In this document: positions 1-11,400 of the stretch, piece after piece | Layout: the number at the start of each line of letters is the position of its first letter | Numbering within the stretch: the stretch's first letter is position 1 | From: Scylla paramamosain | Taxonomy: Eukaryota; Arthropoda; Malacostraca; Decapoda; Portunidae | Length of the DNA: 64,000 bases | Assembly: GCF_035594125.1 (NCBI RefSeq) | Contig: NC_087156.1 | Coordinates: 12,482,806-12,546,805, forward strand | Direction of reading: 5' to 3' | Position numbers and translations under genes: made by a program | Notes under the pieces: generated by a model | Databases searched by the model: none | What the model was told of the DNA's origin: nothing | What the model saw: the letters and a program-made list of their open reading frames with translations, nothing else

Positions 1-3000
1 TCCTCAGTTTCAGCATTTTGGTATCTAAGAAACTTATCCATATACGAGTACACGAGTTTTTGCGTTTTTTTGCCTTGTGGTTCTTGTGAAACTATAAAAC
101 ACTCATTATTCAAGTTTCTCGTGATGTCCTTTTGTATCTCAATATAGAGTGCTTTCTATCCATTTTCGCGTTTTTTGTAGATAAGAAGCTCAAAAACACT
201 GAAAATATACCTTTTTTAGTAATGTTATTCTATTTCTTTATATTCGTTGGTCTGCATCCGTTTTAGCGTTTTCTACGTAAAACACTGAAAAGACACTTTT
301 TCAGTAATTTTGTGATGGATTCCCTTATTGAGTGACTTCCATATTATATATTGTTTTGGTGCCTAACATGCTGAAAAACACTCAAAAGACAGGTTTCTCG
401 TAAAGTCGTTTAATTTCCTCATATAGGTGCCTTTGCATGCACTTTAGTGTTTCGTACATAACAGTCCGAAAAAAAAGCTAAAACTATTTTTTTTTTCATA
501 ATTTTCTTTTTTCACATAATTATCCTGAATTTTGGCAGAATTTTGGCATCTTGGTACCTATGAAGATGAATAAAAGAGAATAAATAAATTCCTATCTTTT
601 TATTCATTTATATATTTTTTTCTATAAACAGTGTTATTTATGGGTTGTAGCTAAATGTTACTTAGAGAGCTTAAAAACACTCGCAATACATGTTTCTCAA
701 AATGCCCTTTAATTTCCCAAACATAAGGTTCTTTGCATGTATTTAAGAGTTTTTATAGGTAACATGATCAAAAACACTCAAAATACATACATGTTTTTGG
801 TAATGTTATTCTCTTTCTCCATAAAGAATGTTTTGCATTCGTTTTAGCGTTTTGGAATATAAGGAGCTCAAAAACGCTTAAAGGCAAGTTGTTAGTAAAA
901 GTTAGTTTTATTCCCCTTTAATATGATTGCCCTGCTTTTTAGTGCTTTATTGCCTATCATGGTAAAAAAAAAAAACACACACTTAAAAGACATTTTTCTG
1001 GTAATGTCATTTTTTTTCCCACATAAAGCTACTTCCACATAAAATTTCGGATTTTGGTAATTAAGAATGTGAAAAACACTCAAAATACACGCATTTGGTA
1101 AGGTTGTTCTGTTTCTTAATTTAGAGTGTTATTCAGGAGTTTCAGCATTTTGGTATCTAAGAAACTTCTCCATATATATGAGTTTTTGCGATTTTTGCCT
1201 TGTGATTTTTGAGAATCTATAAAACACTCATTATACACGTTTCTCGTAATATCCTATTGTTAACCAATAGAGAAAGAGAAAAAACCACAAAAGACAGGTT
1301 TCTCGTAAAGTCGTTTAATTTCCCAATACAGTTTGCTTTGCATGCCCTTCATGGTTTGGTACATAACAGTCCGAAAAAAAAGCTAAAATTAACTTTTTCG
1401 ATAATGTTCTTTTTAATTTTCCTGAATTTTGCCAGAATTTTCGCATCTCAGTACCTATGAAGAAGAATAACAATAAAAAAGAATCCTATTTTTTAATTAT
1501 TTCTTTTTTTTTTTTCTCTATAAAGAGGTTTTAGCTTTTTGGTACTTATGGAACTTAAAAACACACATAATACACGTTTCTCATAATGTCCTTTCGTTTC
1601 CCAGACATAGGGTTCTTTGCATGTATTTAAGCGTTTTTAGAGGTAACATGATCAAAAACACTCAAAATAAATGTTTTTGGTAATGTTAATCTGTTTCTCC
1701 ATAAAGGGTGTTTTGCATGTGTTCTAGCGTTTTGGTTTCTGATAAAGTCGTTTAATTTCCCCATATAGATGGCTTTTTATGCACTTTACGGTTTGGTACA
1801 TAATAGTCCGAAAAAAAAAACTAAAATTAAATTTTTTTCATAATTTTCTTTTTTACAAAATTTTCCTGAATTTTGCCAGAATTTTGGCATCTTGGTACCT
1901 ATGAAGATGAATAACCAAAGAAAATTAAAAATTCCTATCTTTTTATTTATTTGTTTTTTTTTTCTATAAACAGTGTTATTTATGGGTTTTAGCTAAATAG
2001 TACTTAAAGAACTTAAAAACACTCTTAATACATGTTTCTCGAAATGTCCTTTAATTTCCCAAACATAAGTTTCTTTGCATGTATTTAAGCGTTTTTATAG
2101 GTAACAAGATCAAAAAACATTCAAAATACATTGGTAATGTTATTCTGTTTCTCCATAAAGTGTGTTTTGCATTCGTTTTAGCGTTTTGGTATATAAGGAG
2201 CTCAAAAACACTTAAAGGCAAGTTCTTAGTAAAAGTTAGTTTTATTCCCATGTAATGTGATTGCCCTGCTTTTTAGTGCTTTATTGCCTATCATGCTAAA
2301 AAAAAAAAAAAACACTTAAAAGATACTTTTCTGGTAATGTCATTTTTTTCCCACATAAAGCTACTTTGACATAAAATTTGGGGATTTGGTAACTAAAAAT
2401 GTGAAAAACACTTAAAATACACGCATTTGGTAAGGTTGTTCTGTTTCTCAATTTAGAGTGTTATTCAGGAGTTTCAGCATTTTGGTATCTAAGAAACTTC
2501 TCCATATATATGAGTTTTTGCGTTTTTTGCCTTGTGATTCTTGAGAATCTATAAAACACTCATTATACACGTTTCTCGTAATGCCCTTTTCTTAACCAAT
2601 AGAGAGAGCTTTCCATCCATTTTCGCGTTTTTTATTTGTAAGTAAAAAGCTAAAAAAACACTCAAATTATACCTTTTTTTTAAACTTATTCTATTTCATT
2701 ATATTGGTTGGTTTGCATCCGTTTTAGCGTTTTTCTACGTAAAACACGAAAAAGACACGTTTAAAGTAATTATGTTTTGGATTCCAACATAGAATGACTT
2801 CAATATTATTTATTGTTTTGGTGACTAACATGCTCAAAAACACTAGAAACAGGTTTCTCGTAAAGTCGTTTAATTTCTCCATATAATTGGCTTTGAGGCA
2901 CTTCATGGTTTGGTACATTAGAGTCCGAAAAAAAGCTAAAATTAACATTTTTGATGATGTTCTTTTTACACATAATTTCCCTGAATTTTGCCAGAATTTT

Positions 3001-4350
3001 GGCATCTCAGTACCTATCAAGAAGAATAACAAAAAAAAAAAAATCCTATTTATTAATTATTTCTTTTTTTTTCTCTCTATGAAGAGGTTTTAGCTTTTTG
3101 GTACTTATGGAACTTAAAAACACGCATAATACACGTTTCTCGTAATATCCTTTCGTTTCCCAGACATAAGGTTCTTTGTATGCATTTGAGCGTTTTTAGA
3201 GGTAACATGATCAAAAACACTCAAAATACATGTTTTTGGTAATGTAAATCTGTTTCTCCATAAAAGGTGTTTTGCATGTGTTTTAGCGTTTTGGAGTTAA
3301 AAAAAAACACAAAGGCAAGTTCTTGGTAAAAGTTGCTTTTATTCCCATGTAATGTGATTGCCCTCCTTTTTAATGCATTATCGCCTAACTCTCTCAAAAC
3401 CCCTCAAAAGACACTTTTCTGGTAATATCATTTTTTTTCCCACATCAAGCTTGTTTCGCGTGCAATTTGGGGTTCTTGTAACTAAGAATGTAAAAAACAC
3501 TCAAAATACACGGATTTAGTAATGTTATTCTGTTTCTTAATTAAGAGTGTTATTCAGGAGTTTCAGCATTTTGGTATCTAAGAAATTTCTCCATATACAC
3601 TAGTTTTTGCGTTATTTGCTTTGTGGTTCTTGTGAAACTATAAAATACTCATTATACATGTTTCTCGTAATGTATTTTTGTTTCCCAATATAGAGTGCTT
3701 TGCATCTATTTTCGCGTTTTTTTTTTTGTTAGTTACAAGCTCAAAAATACTTAAAATATACCTTTTTGGTAATGTTATTCTATTTCTTCATATTGGTCTG
3801 TTTGCATCCGTTTTAGCGTTTTTTACGTAAAACACTGAAAAAACACTTTTTCAGTAATTTTGTTTTGGATTCCCATATAGAGTGACTTCCATATTATTTA
3901 ACGTTTTGGTGCCTAACATGCTGAAAAACACTGAAAAGACAGTTTTCTTCTAAAGTCGTTTAATTTCCTCATATAGAAGGCTTTTCATGCACTTTAGGGT
4001 TTGGTACATAACAGTCCGATAAAAAAATAAAAAATGCTAAAATTAACTTTTGCCGTAATGTTCTTTTATCCACATAATTTCCCTGAATTTTAACAGAATT
4101 TTGGCATATCGGTACCTATGAAGATGAATAACAAGAAAAAAAATATATTATTTTCTTTTATTTCATTTATTTATTTTTTATTTTTTTTTTTTTTTTTGTT
4201 TCTTCAAAAAGAGTGTTATTTGTGGGTTTTAGCTTTTTGGCATTTAAGTAACTTAAAAACACTTATAAGTCACGTTTCTCGTAATGTCCTTTTGTTTCCC
4301 AAACATAGGATTCTTTGCATGTATTTAAACGTTTTTATTAATGTAACGCT
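1..4350 (-). repeat. Satellite HOR array, reverse orientation
   Basis: The ~95-bp monomer satellite reads in its forward sense on the minus strand here. The class-3 landmark (reverse form ending TACCTATGAAGA) falls near 560, 1,450, 1,900, 3,010 and 4,100. The last two intervals are close to 1.1 kb, while the others (about 0.9 and 0.45 kb) show units that lost monomers. No gene is visible; the open frames of 60-100 codons are AT-rich, lysine/phenylalanine-rich by-products of the repeat. The array runs off the left edge of the window. Confidence 0.9.
1441..1900 (-). repeat. Truncated HOR unit (~446 bp)
   Basis: Two successive class-3 landmarks are only ~446 bp apart instead of ~1,100. Near 1,735-1,745 the text passes from a class-12 monomer (GCGTTTTGGT) straight into class-5/class-4 sequence (GATAAAGTCGTTTAATTTCC). 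About seven monomers are therefore missing at that point, which looks like an internal deletion between related monomers. Confidence 0.7.
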
Positions 4351-4375
4351 GTAAATGTAGTAATGTAATGTGAAT
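4330..4375. other. Satellite orientation switch (reverse to forward)
   Basis: Reverse-oriented class-1 sequence (AAACGTTTTTATTAATGTAA) ends here. After a short stretch of GTAATGTA-like microrepeats, forward-oriented class-9 sequence starts (GAATAACACTCTTAATTGAG). The short direct repeats at the seam suggest slippage or template switching when the inversion formed. Confidence 0.7.
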
Positions 4376-4665
4376 AACACTCTTAATTGAGAAACAGAAC
4401 AGCCTTACCAAATGGGTGTATTTTGAATCTTTTTAACATTCTTACTTACCAAAACCCCAAATTGCATGCGAAACTAGCTTTATGTGTGAAAAAAAATATT
4501 ACCAGAGAAGTGTCTTGAGTTTTTTTTAGCGTGTTAGGCTAAAAAGCAGGGCAATCACATTACATGGGAATAAAACCAACTTTTGCCAATAACTTGTCTT
4601 TAAGTGTTTTTAAGCTCCTTACATACGAAAACGCTAAAACGCATACAAAACAAGTATTTTAAATC
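4351..4665 (+). repeat. Satellite HOR remnant, forward orientation
   Basis: Classes 9, 10, 11 and 12 follow in the order seen in intact units, close to the consensus of the main array. The order is lost after about 4,665. This is a short piece of ordered array between an inversion junction and diverged monomers. Confidence 0.8.
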
Positions 4666-6742
4666 TTTTGTAAGATTGTTACGTAAAAAATTGCCTATAT
4701 GAATCGGAAATATCCTATATGGGAAAAATTAAAAGACATTACGAGAAACGTGTATTATGAGTGTTTTTGATTTTCTTAGTATCAAAAGGGTAAAACGCAT
4801 GAAAAACACTCTATATGGAGAAACATAACAATACTGCCAAAAAAAAAAAAAAACGTGCATTTTGAGTGTTATGACATTGTTAGTTACCAAAAAGCCAAAA
4901 TTCATGCAAAGACCCATATATAGATATATGAAACGACTTTAAAAACGTATGAAAATACCATATATAGAGAAACAGAATACACTAACCAAAAACGTGTTTT
5001 TTGTTTTTTTATTATTTTTTTTTTTTTAGCTTATTATGTACAAAATCGCCTGTCATCAAACAAATCACCCTGCATATGGAAATAAAAAGGACATTACGAG
5101 AAACGTTTGTTGTGTGTTTTTTTTTATTACTTTCTTTAGAACCAAATCAGTACTTCAATAGTGCTCTGAAGAAAAAGAAGAAACTTACCAAAAACGGGTA
5201 TTTTTTTACATTGATAATTACCAAAACGCGTCTTTAGAGTGTTTTTTTTAGATTCTTACGAACAAAAATGTCAAAATACATGCAAACACCGTTAGGTACC
5301 AAAGCACCAAAAACAGCCTATATGAGGAAACGAAAGGACATGACAAAAAACGTGTATTATGAATTTTTTCTTTATTTTTTTTTTAGTTTCTCAGGTACCA
5401 AAACGCAAAAATGGAGAAAGAAAAAACATTACCAAAATCACGTAATTTGAATGTTTTTTCACATTGTCAGGTAGCAAAACACCATAATGCTTGCTCGCTA
5501 TACGAGAAAATTAAACAACAATATAAAAAATGTGTTTTTATGTGTTTGTCAGCGTGTTAGGCACGAAAACGCTAAATAGCATGGAAAGGACCTTATATAG
5601 AAATGCAAAATAATAAGCATGTCTTTTAAGTGTTTTAAACTTTTTACGTTCCAAAACGCTAAAACACGTGCAACAAAGACGAATAATCTTAACAAACAGA
5701 AAAAAAAAACCTTACTAAAAATGTGTATTTTGAGTCTTTTTGAGTCTGTTACGTACATCATCTTAAAAATACATGTAAAGCACCCTGTATGAGGAAACGA
5801 TAGGACATTACGAGGAACGTGCATTATCAGAGTTTTGATTCTCTTAGGTACCAAACACTAAACCGCTTGAATGAAAATTAAATATATTCTATATCTCTTA
5901 ATAGAGAAACAGAACATCACCAAAAACGTGCTTTTGAGTATTTTTGTTTTTCCTTTTTATGTACCAAAACGTCAAAATACATACAAAGCATTGGGGAAAC
6001 AAGTTTTATTTGTGTTTTTGAGCTTCCTAAGTAAGCTTCCTAAGTACCAAAACGCTAAAAAGGATGAATAACACCCTATATAGAGAAAAAGAACAACATT
6101 ACCTAAAATATTTATTTTGAGCGTTTTTCACATTATGTAGCAAAACTCATAATGCATGCAGATCCCTATATGAAGAAGCAAAACGTTATTACAGGAAACG
6201 TGTCTTTTGAGTGTTTACTTGAGTGTTAGGAATCAAAATGCTAAAAAGCATTGAAAGCGCCCTATTTGGCAATATACTTTACGGAGAAACAAATTAACAT
6301 TACCAAAAACTTGTATTTTGATTGTTTTTGTGCCTGTTAAGTATAAAAGTGCCAAATTACACGCAAACCATCCTACATGGAGAAAAGAAAGGACATTACG
6401 AGAAAAGTGTATTATGAGAGATTTTGAGCTTTTTAGGTACCCAGACTCAAAATCACATGAACTTTATATGGAAAAATAACTCTACCGAAAACTTTTACTT
6501 AAACTTTTTTTTTTATATTGTTAAGTACCAAAAGACAAAAAAGCATTGGAAGCCCCCTTTATCGGGAAACGAAACGACATTATCATCAACGTGTCTTTTG
6601 AGTGTTTTTTCAACGTGTTAGACACCAAAACGCTGAAAAGCATGGAAGGAATACAAAATAACATTACAAAAAACCTGTTTTAATGGTTCTTATGTACAGA
6701 AACGATAAAACTTAAGCAAAACACTCTTTATAGAGAAGCGAA
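4666..6742 (+). repeat. Diverged satellite monomers without HOR order
   Basis: Monomers are still recognisable by GAGTGTTTTT, TACCAAAACGC, ATGCAAA and CATTACGAGAAACGTG at ~95-110-bp spacing. They differ strongly from one another and I cannot assign them to the twelve classes of the ordered array. This is what an old, unhomogenised part of a satellite looks like. I see no gene; open frames of up to ~100 codons on both strands are not shared between monomers. Confidence 0.8.
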
Positions 6743-8410
6743 ATAAATATTTCGTTGATAAATTACATTCAGGACAGTTAGGGAATATCCCTTACTGAAG
6801 AACAAGATCGCAGAAGAATGATCCTAAATGGATGACTGAGGTTAAAACATTACATAGGGCGAAAGAGAAGTATATATGAGATTAAAAAAAGGGGAAGTGG
6901 TTTTAAGGCCATAATATAATGAATTAGAAAAGTCAGGAGTTTAACAAGCAAAGCTAAAAATAGTTATGAATTAAAGGTAGCCAGCCAAGCGAAGATGGAC
7001 CGCAAGGGATTTTATCAGGCATATAAGACGAAGAATAGAGAAACAATAGTTCCTTAAAGACAGCAGAATGGGACCTGCTTAGTTGTTGGGAGGAGATTAG
7101 TAAAATTGTGAACGAGTATTTCTTAACTGGCTATGCCCAGGAAAACATGCAGGATTTGCCGAATAGTGAAAAGATATTTAGAGTAGAAGAAAATGAGAAG
7201 CTGACAGATATTACCATAACTAAAGAGATAGTGGAACAGGAGATAGATAAGCTGAAAAGTTCAAATCATCAGGACCAGATGAAATATATTCCAGAGTATT
7301 TAATAATTGGAAAAAGGTTATAAGTAATCTGGATAAGGTCATGGACAAGCGGCAGGCGACAGAGTGTTGTAATAAACGGCTCTAAATCCGAGTGGGGTCA
7401 AGTAATTAGTGGGGTGATAAAGGGATTAATAGTATTAGGACCGATGTTGTTTGTAATATATCTCAATGACTTGGATAGTGGAATTAGTAGTGTTGTTAGT
7501 AAATTTGCGGATGACACGAGAGTATGTAGATTAATTAGGTCAGAATCGTATACCATCGCCTTGCAGGCAGATTTTGATAGGATGAACGAATGGACAGACA
7601 GATGGCAAATGCAGTTTAATATCAACAAATGTAAAGCACTTAGCGTAAGTAGAAGAGACCCACACAGTAGTTACACAATGAACAACCAAGTTCTGGTAGG
7701 TTCAGGGTTAGAAAAAGATTTGAGATTTAAAGTTAGCTCTGAACTCCGTCTAAGAAAGCAATGCAAAGAGGCCAGAAATAAAGCAAATAGTGTATTATGA
7801 CTCATTTTCAGGAGTGCTAAAAGTAAAACTCCCGAAGTAATATTAAAGTTACATTTAGCGCTGGTCAGTCTTCATCTAGACTACGCTGTCCTATTCTGGT
7901 CACCACATCACAGGAAGGATAAAGGTCTATTAGAATCACTTCAAAGGAGAATGACTAAAAGGATACAGGGGATGTGGAGTATTCCTTACGAAGCGAGATT
8001 CAAGCTGTTAAATTTACATTCTTTAGAGAAACGTAGGTTAAGAGTGGACCTGATAGAAGTCTTTAAATGGTATATGGGTTATAACAAGGGGAACATAATG
8101 AAAATTCTTAGAATCTGTATCCATGATAGAACAAGAAAAATAGAACATCTAGTTTTCAGGCTTGAGCCTGAAAACTTGATGTTCAAAAAGGAAACATGAA
8201 GGAATTGGTTTTCAAATACAGTAGTAGATGATTGGAACGGACTTAGTAATCAAGCTGTTAGTGCTGAGGCATTTGGCAACTGTAAGAGAAAATTACACAT
8301 TTATAGATGGGGATGATAGGTGGAAATACGTAGGTAAATTTCATACAAGTACTGCCACGTGTACGCCAGATGTCTTCTTGCATATTTACTTATTTTTAAT
8401 GTTCTTATGT
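6743..8410 (+). mobile_element. Decayed CR1/L2-like LINE, 5'-truncated
   Basis: Non-satellite sequence begins after a class-2-like monomer end (CTCTTTATAGAGAAGCG) and ends where satellite resumes (CCAAAAGCGTG). Translated on the plus strand it gives, in order, the pre-RT linker (PKWMTEV), a basic stretch, GFYQAYKTKN, EYFLTGYAQEN, the reverse-transcriptase palm with FADDTR, and the C-terminal CR1-type region (LNLHSLEKRRLR, WNGLSNQAVSAE). No endonuclease is present, so the copy is 5'-truncated as is usual for LINEs. The 3' end carries a short (ATGTTCTT)2 tail, and CR1/L2 elements commonly end in such microsatellites. It lies in the same orientation as the surrounding monomers. Confidence 0.8.
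6815..8318 (+). pseudogene. CR1-like reverse transcriptase pseudogene, copy 1
   Basis: This is a broken reverse transcriptase of a CR1/L2-like element. Visible parts are PKWMTEV near 6,820, GFYQAYKTKN near 7,010, a readable stretch to 7,323, then the palm and thumb from about 7,330. The FADD catalytic pair lies near 7,505-7,516 and the C-terminal domain ends near 8,318. The RT core between about 7,300 and 7,340 is missing: the first catalytic aspartate block and the NYRP-type motif normally found there are absent, a loss of several hundred bases. The usual SGVPQGS motif reads SGVIKGL. In-frame TGA stops at 7,798-7,800 and 8,197-8,199 each sit where family members carry glycine, and frameshifts lie on both sides. 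It is not functional. Confidence 0.8.
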
Positions 8411-11400
8411 TCTTATTACCAAAAGCGTGTATTTTCAGTGTTTTTCAGCTATTCCGTGAAAAATAAAATGCCAAAATGCATGCAAAGCAACCTAAATGAG
8501 GAAAAAAAGGGACATTACGAGAAACGTGCATTATAAGTGTTTTTAAGATTCTTAGATACCAAAACCCTGAACCTCATAAATAACACTCTTAATTGAGAAA
8601 CAGGACAACCTTACCAAATGCGTGGATTTTGAGTGTTTTTCACATTCTTGGTTACCAAAAACCCAAAGTGCATACGAAACTAGATTTATGTGGAAAAAAA
8701 AAAAGACATTTCCAGAAAAGTGTCTTGTGAGTGTTTTTGAGCGTGTTAGGCAATAAAGCACTAAAAAGCAGGGCAATCACATTACATGGGAATAAAACCA
8801 ACTTTTACCAAGAACTTGCCTTTAAGTGTTTTGAGCTCCTAACACACCAAAACGCTAAAACGCATGCAAAACACCCTTTATGAAGAAACAAAATAACATT
8901 ACCAAAAACATGTATTTTGAGTGTTTTTGATCATGTTACCTATAAAAACGCTTAAATACATGCAAAGAACCCTATGTTTGGGAAACGAAAGGACATTACG
9001 AGAAACGTGTATTATGAATGTTATTAAATTCCTTAAGCACCAAAAAGCTAAAATCCACAAATAACACTCTTTATAGAGAAAAAAAAAGAATCTTCCTTTT
9101 TTTTTGTTATTCTTCATAGGTACCGAGATGTCAAAATTCTGGCAAAATTCAGGGAAATTATGTGGAAAAAAGAACATTTTCAAAAAAAGTTAATTTTAGC
9201 TTTTTTTTCGGGCAGTTATGTACCAAAACCTAAATTGCATTAAATGTCACCTCTATAAGGAAATTAAAGGACTTTACCAGAATCCTGTCTTTTGAGTGTT
9301 TTTCAGCATGTTAGGCACTAAAACAATAAATAATATGGAAGTCAATTTATATGGGAATCCAAAACAAAATCACTTAACACTTGTCTTTTCAGTGTTTTAC
9401 GTAGAAACACGCTAAAACGGATGCAAACAGACCAATATGAAGAAATAGAATAACACTGCCAAAAAGGTATATTTTGAGTGTTTTTGAGCCTGTTACCTAC
9501 AAAAAACGCGAAAATGGATGCAAAGCATTGGGAAACAAAAGGACATTACGAGAAACCTGTATAATGAGTGTTTTATAGTTTCACAACAACTACAAGGCAA
9601 AAGTTTCTTAGATACCAAAATGCTGAAACTCATGAATAACACTCTTGATTGAGATACAGAACAACCTTACCAAATGCGTGTATTTTGAGTGTTTTTCACA
9701 TTCTTAGTTACCAAAACACGAAATTGCATGCGAAACTAGGTTTATGTGGGGAAAAAATTTTATTGCCAGAAAATGTCACATCACATTACATGTGAATAAA
9801 ACAAACTTTTACCAAAAACTTGCCGTTAAATATTTTTGAGCTCCTTACATACCAAAACGCTAAAACGAATGCAAAAAATCCTTTATGGAGAAACTCAATA
9901 ACATTACAAAAAACATCTATTTTGAGTGTTTTTGATCATGTTACCAATAAAAACGCTTAAATACATGCAAAGAATCCTATGTTTTGGAAACGAAAGGGCA
10001 TTACGAGAAACGTGTATATAAGTGTTTTTAAGTTACTTAAATACCAAAAAGCTAAAACCCACAAATGACACTCTTTATGAAGAAACAAAAAAATAAAAAT
10101 AAAAATAAATAAATGAAATAAAAAAAATACTATATTTTTTTTTTGTTATTCATCTTGATAGGTACCGAGATGCCAAAATTCTGATAAAATTCAGGGAAAC
10201 TATGTGGATAAAAGAACATTATCGAAAAAGTTAATTTTGGCTTTTTTTTCGGACTGTTATGTACCAAACCCAAAATGGATTCAAAGCCAGCTATATGGGG
10301 AAATTAAACGACTTTCAAAGAAAACTGTCTTTTGAGTGTTTTTCAGCATGTTAGGCACCAAAACGATAAATAATATGGAAGTCACTCTATATGGGAATCC
10401 AAAAATAAATTACTGAAAACGTGTCTTTTCAGTGTTTTACATAAAAAATCGCTAAAACTGATGCAAACAGACCAATATGAAGAAATAGAATAACATTACC
10501 AAAACGGTATATTTTAAGTATTTTTGAGCTTGTAACCAACAAAAAAAAAAAAAAAAAAAAAACGAGAACATGGATGCAAAGCACTCTATATTGGGAAATA
10601 AAAAGACATTACGAGAAACGTGTATAATGAGTATTTTATAGTTTCACAAGAACCACGAAGTAAAAAACGCAAAAACTAGTGTATATGGAGAAGTTTCTTA
10701 GGTACCAAAATGCTGAAACTCTTGAATAAATCTCTTAATTAAGAAACAGAATAACATTACTAAATGTGTGTATTTTGAGTGTTTTTCACATTCTTAGTTA
10801 CTAGAACCCCAAATTGCATGCGAAACTACCATTATGTGGGAAAAAAATAACATTACCAGAAAAGTGTCTTTTGAGGGTTTTTGAGAGAGTTAGGCAATAA
10901 AGCACTAAAAAGGAGGGCAATCACATTACATGGGAATAAAACCATCTTTTACCAAGAACTTGCCTTTAAGTGTTTTTTAACTCCTTATATACCAAAACGC
11001 TAAAACACATGCAAAACACCCTTTATAGAGAAACAGATTAACATTATCAAAAACATATATTTTGAGTGTTTTTGATCATGTTACCTCTAAAAACGCTTAA
11101 ATACATGCAAGGAACTCTATGTCTGGGAAACGAAAGGACATTACGAGAAACGTGTATTATGCGTGTTTTTAAGTTCCATAAGTACCAAAAAGCTAAAACC
11201 TCTTTATAGAGAAAAAATAAAGAAATAATTAAAAAATAGGATTTTTTTGTTATTCTTCTTCATAGGTACTGAGATGCTAAAATTCTGGCAAAATTCAGGG
11301 AAATTATGTGAAAAAAAACATTATCAAAAAAGTTAATTTCAGCTTTTTTTTCGGACTGTTATGTACCAAACCATGAAGTGCATGCAAAGCCAACTATATG

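Noticed and set aside
8228..8536. ORFs spanning the 3' end of the CR1-like pieces into satellite (also 45,986-46,261)
   Set aside because: They are out of frame with the reverse transcriptase remnant and continue into repeat sequence.
8980..9005. CENP-B-box-like motif in GGAAACGAAAGGACATTACG
   Set aside because: The box requires nTTCGnnnnAnnCGGGn. The reverse complement TTTCGTTTCCCAA lacks the required A and CGGG spacing, so I do not claim it.
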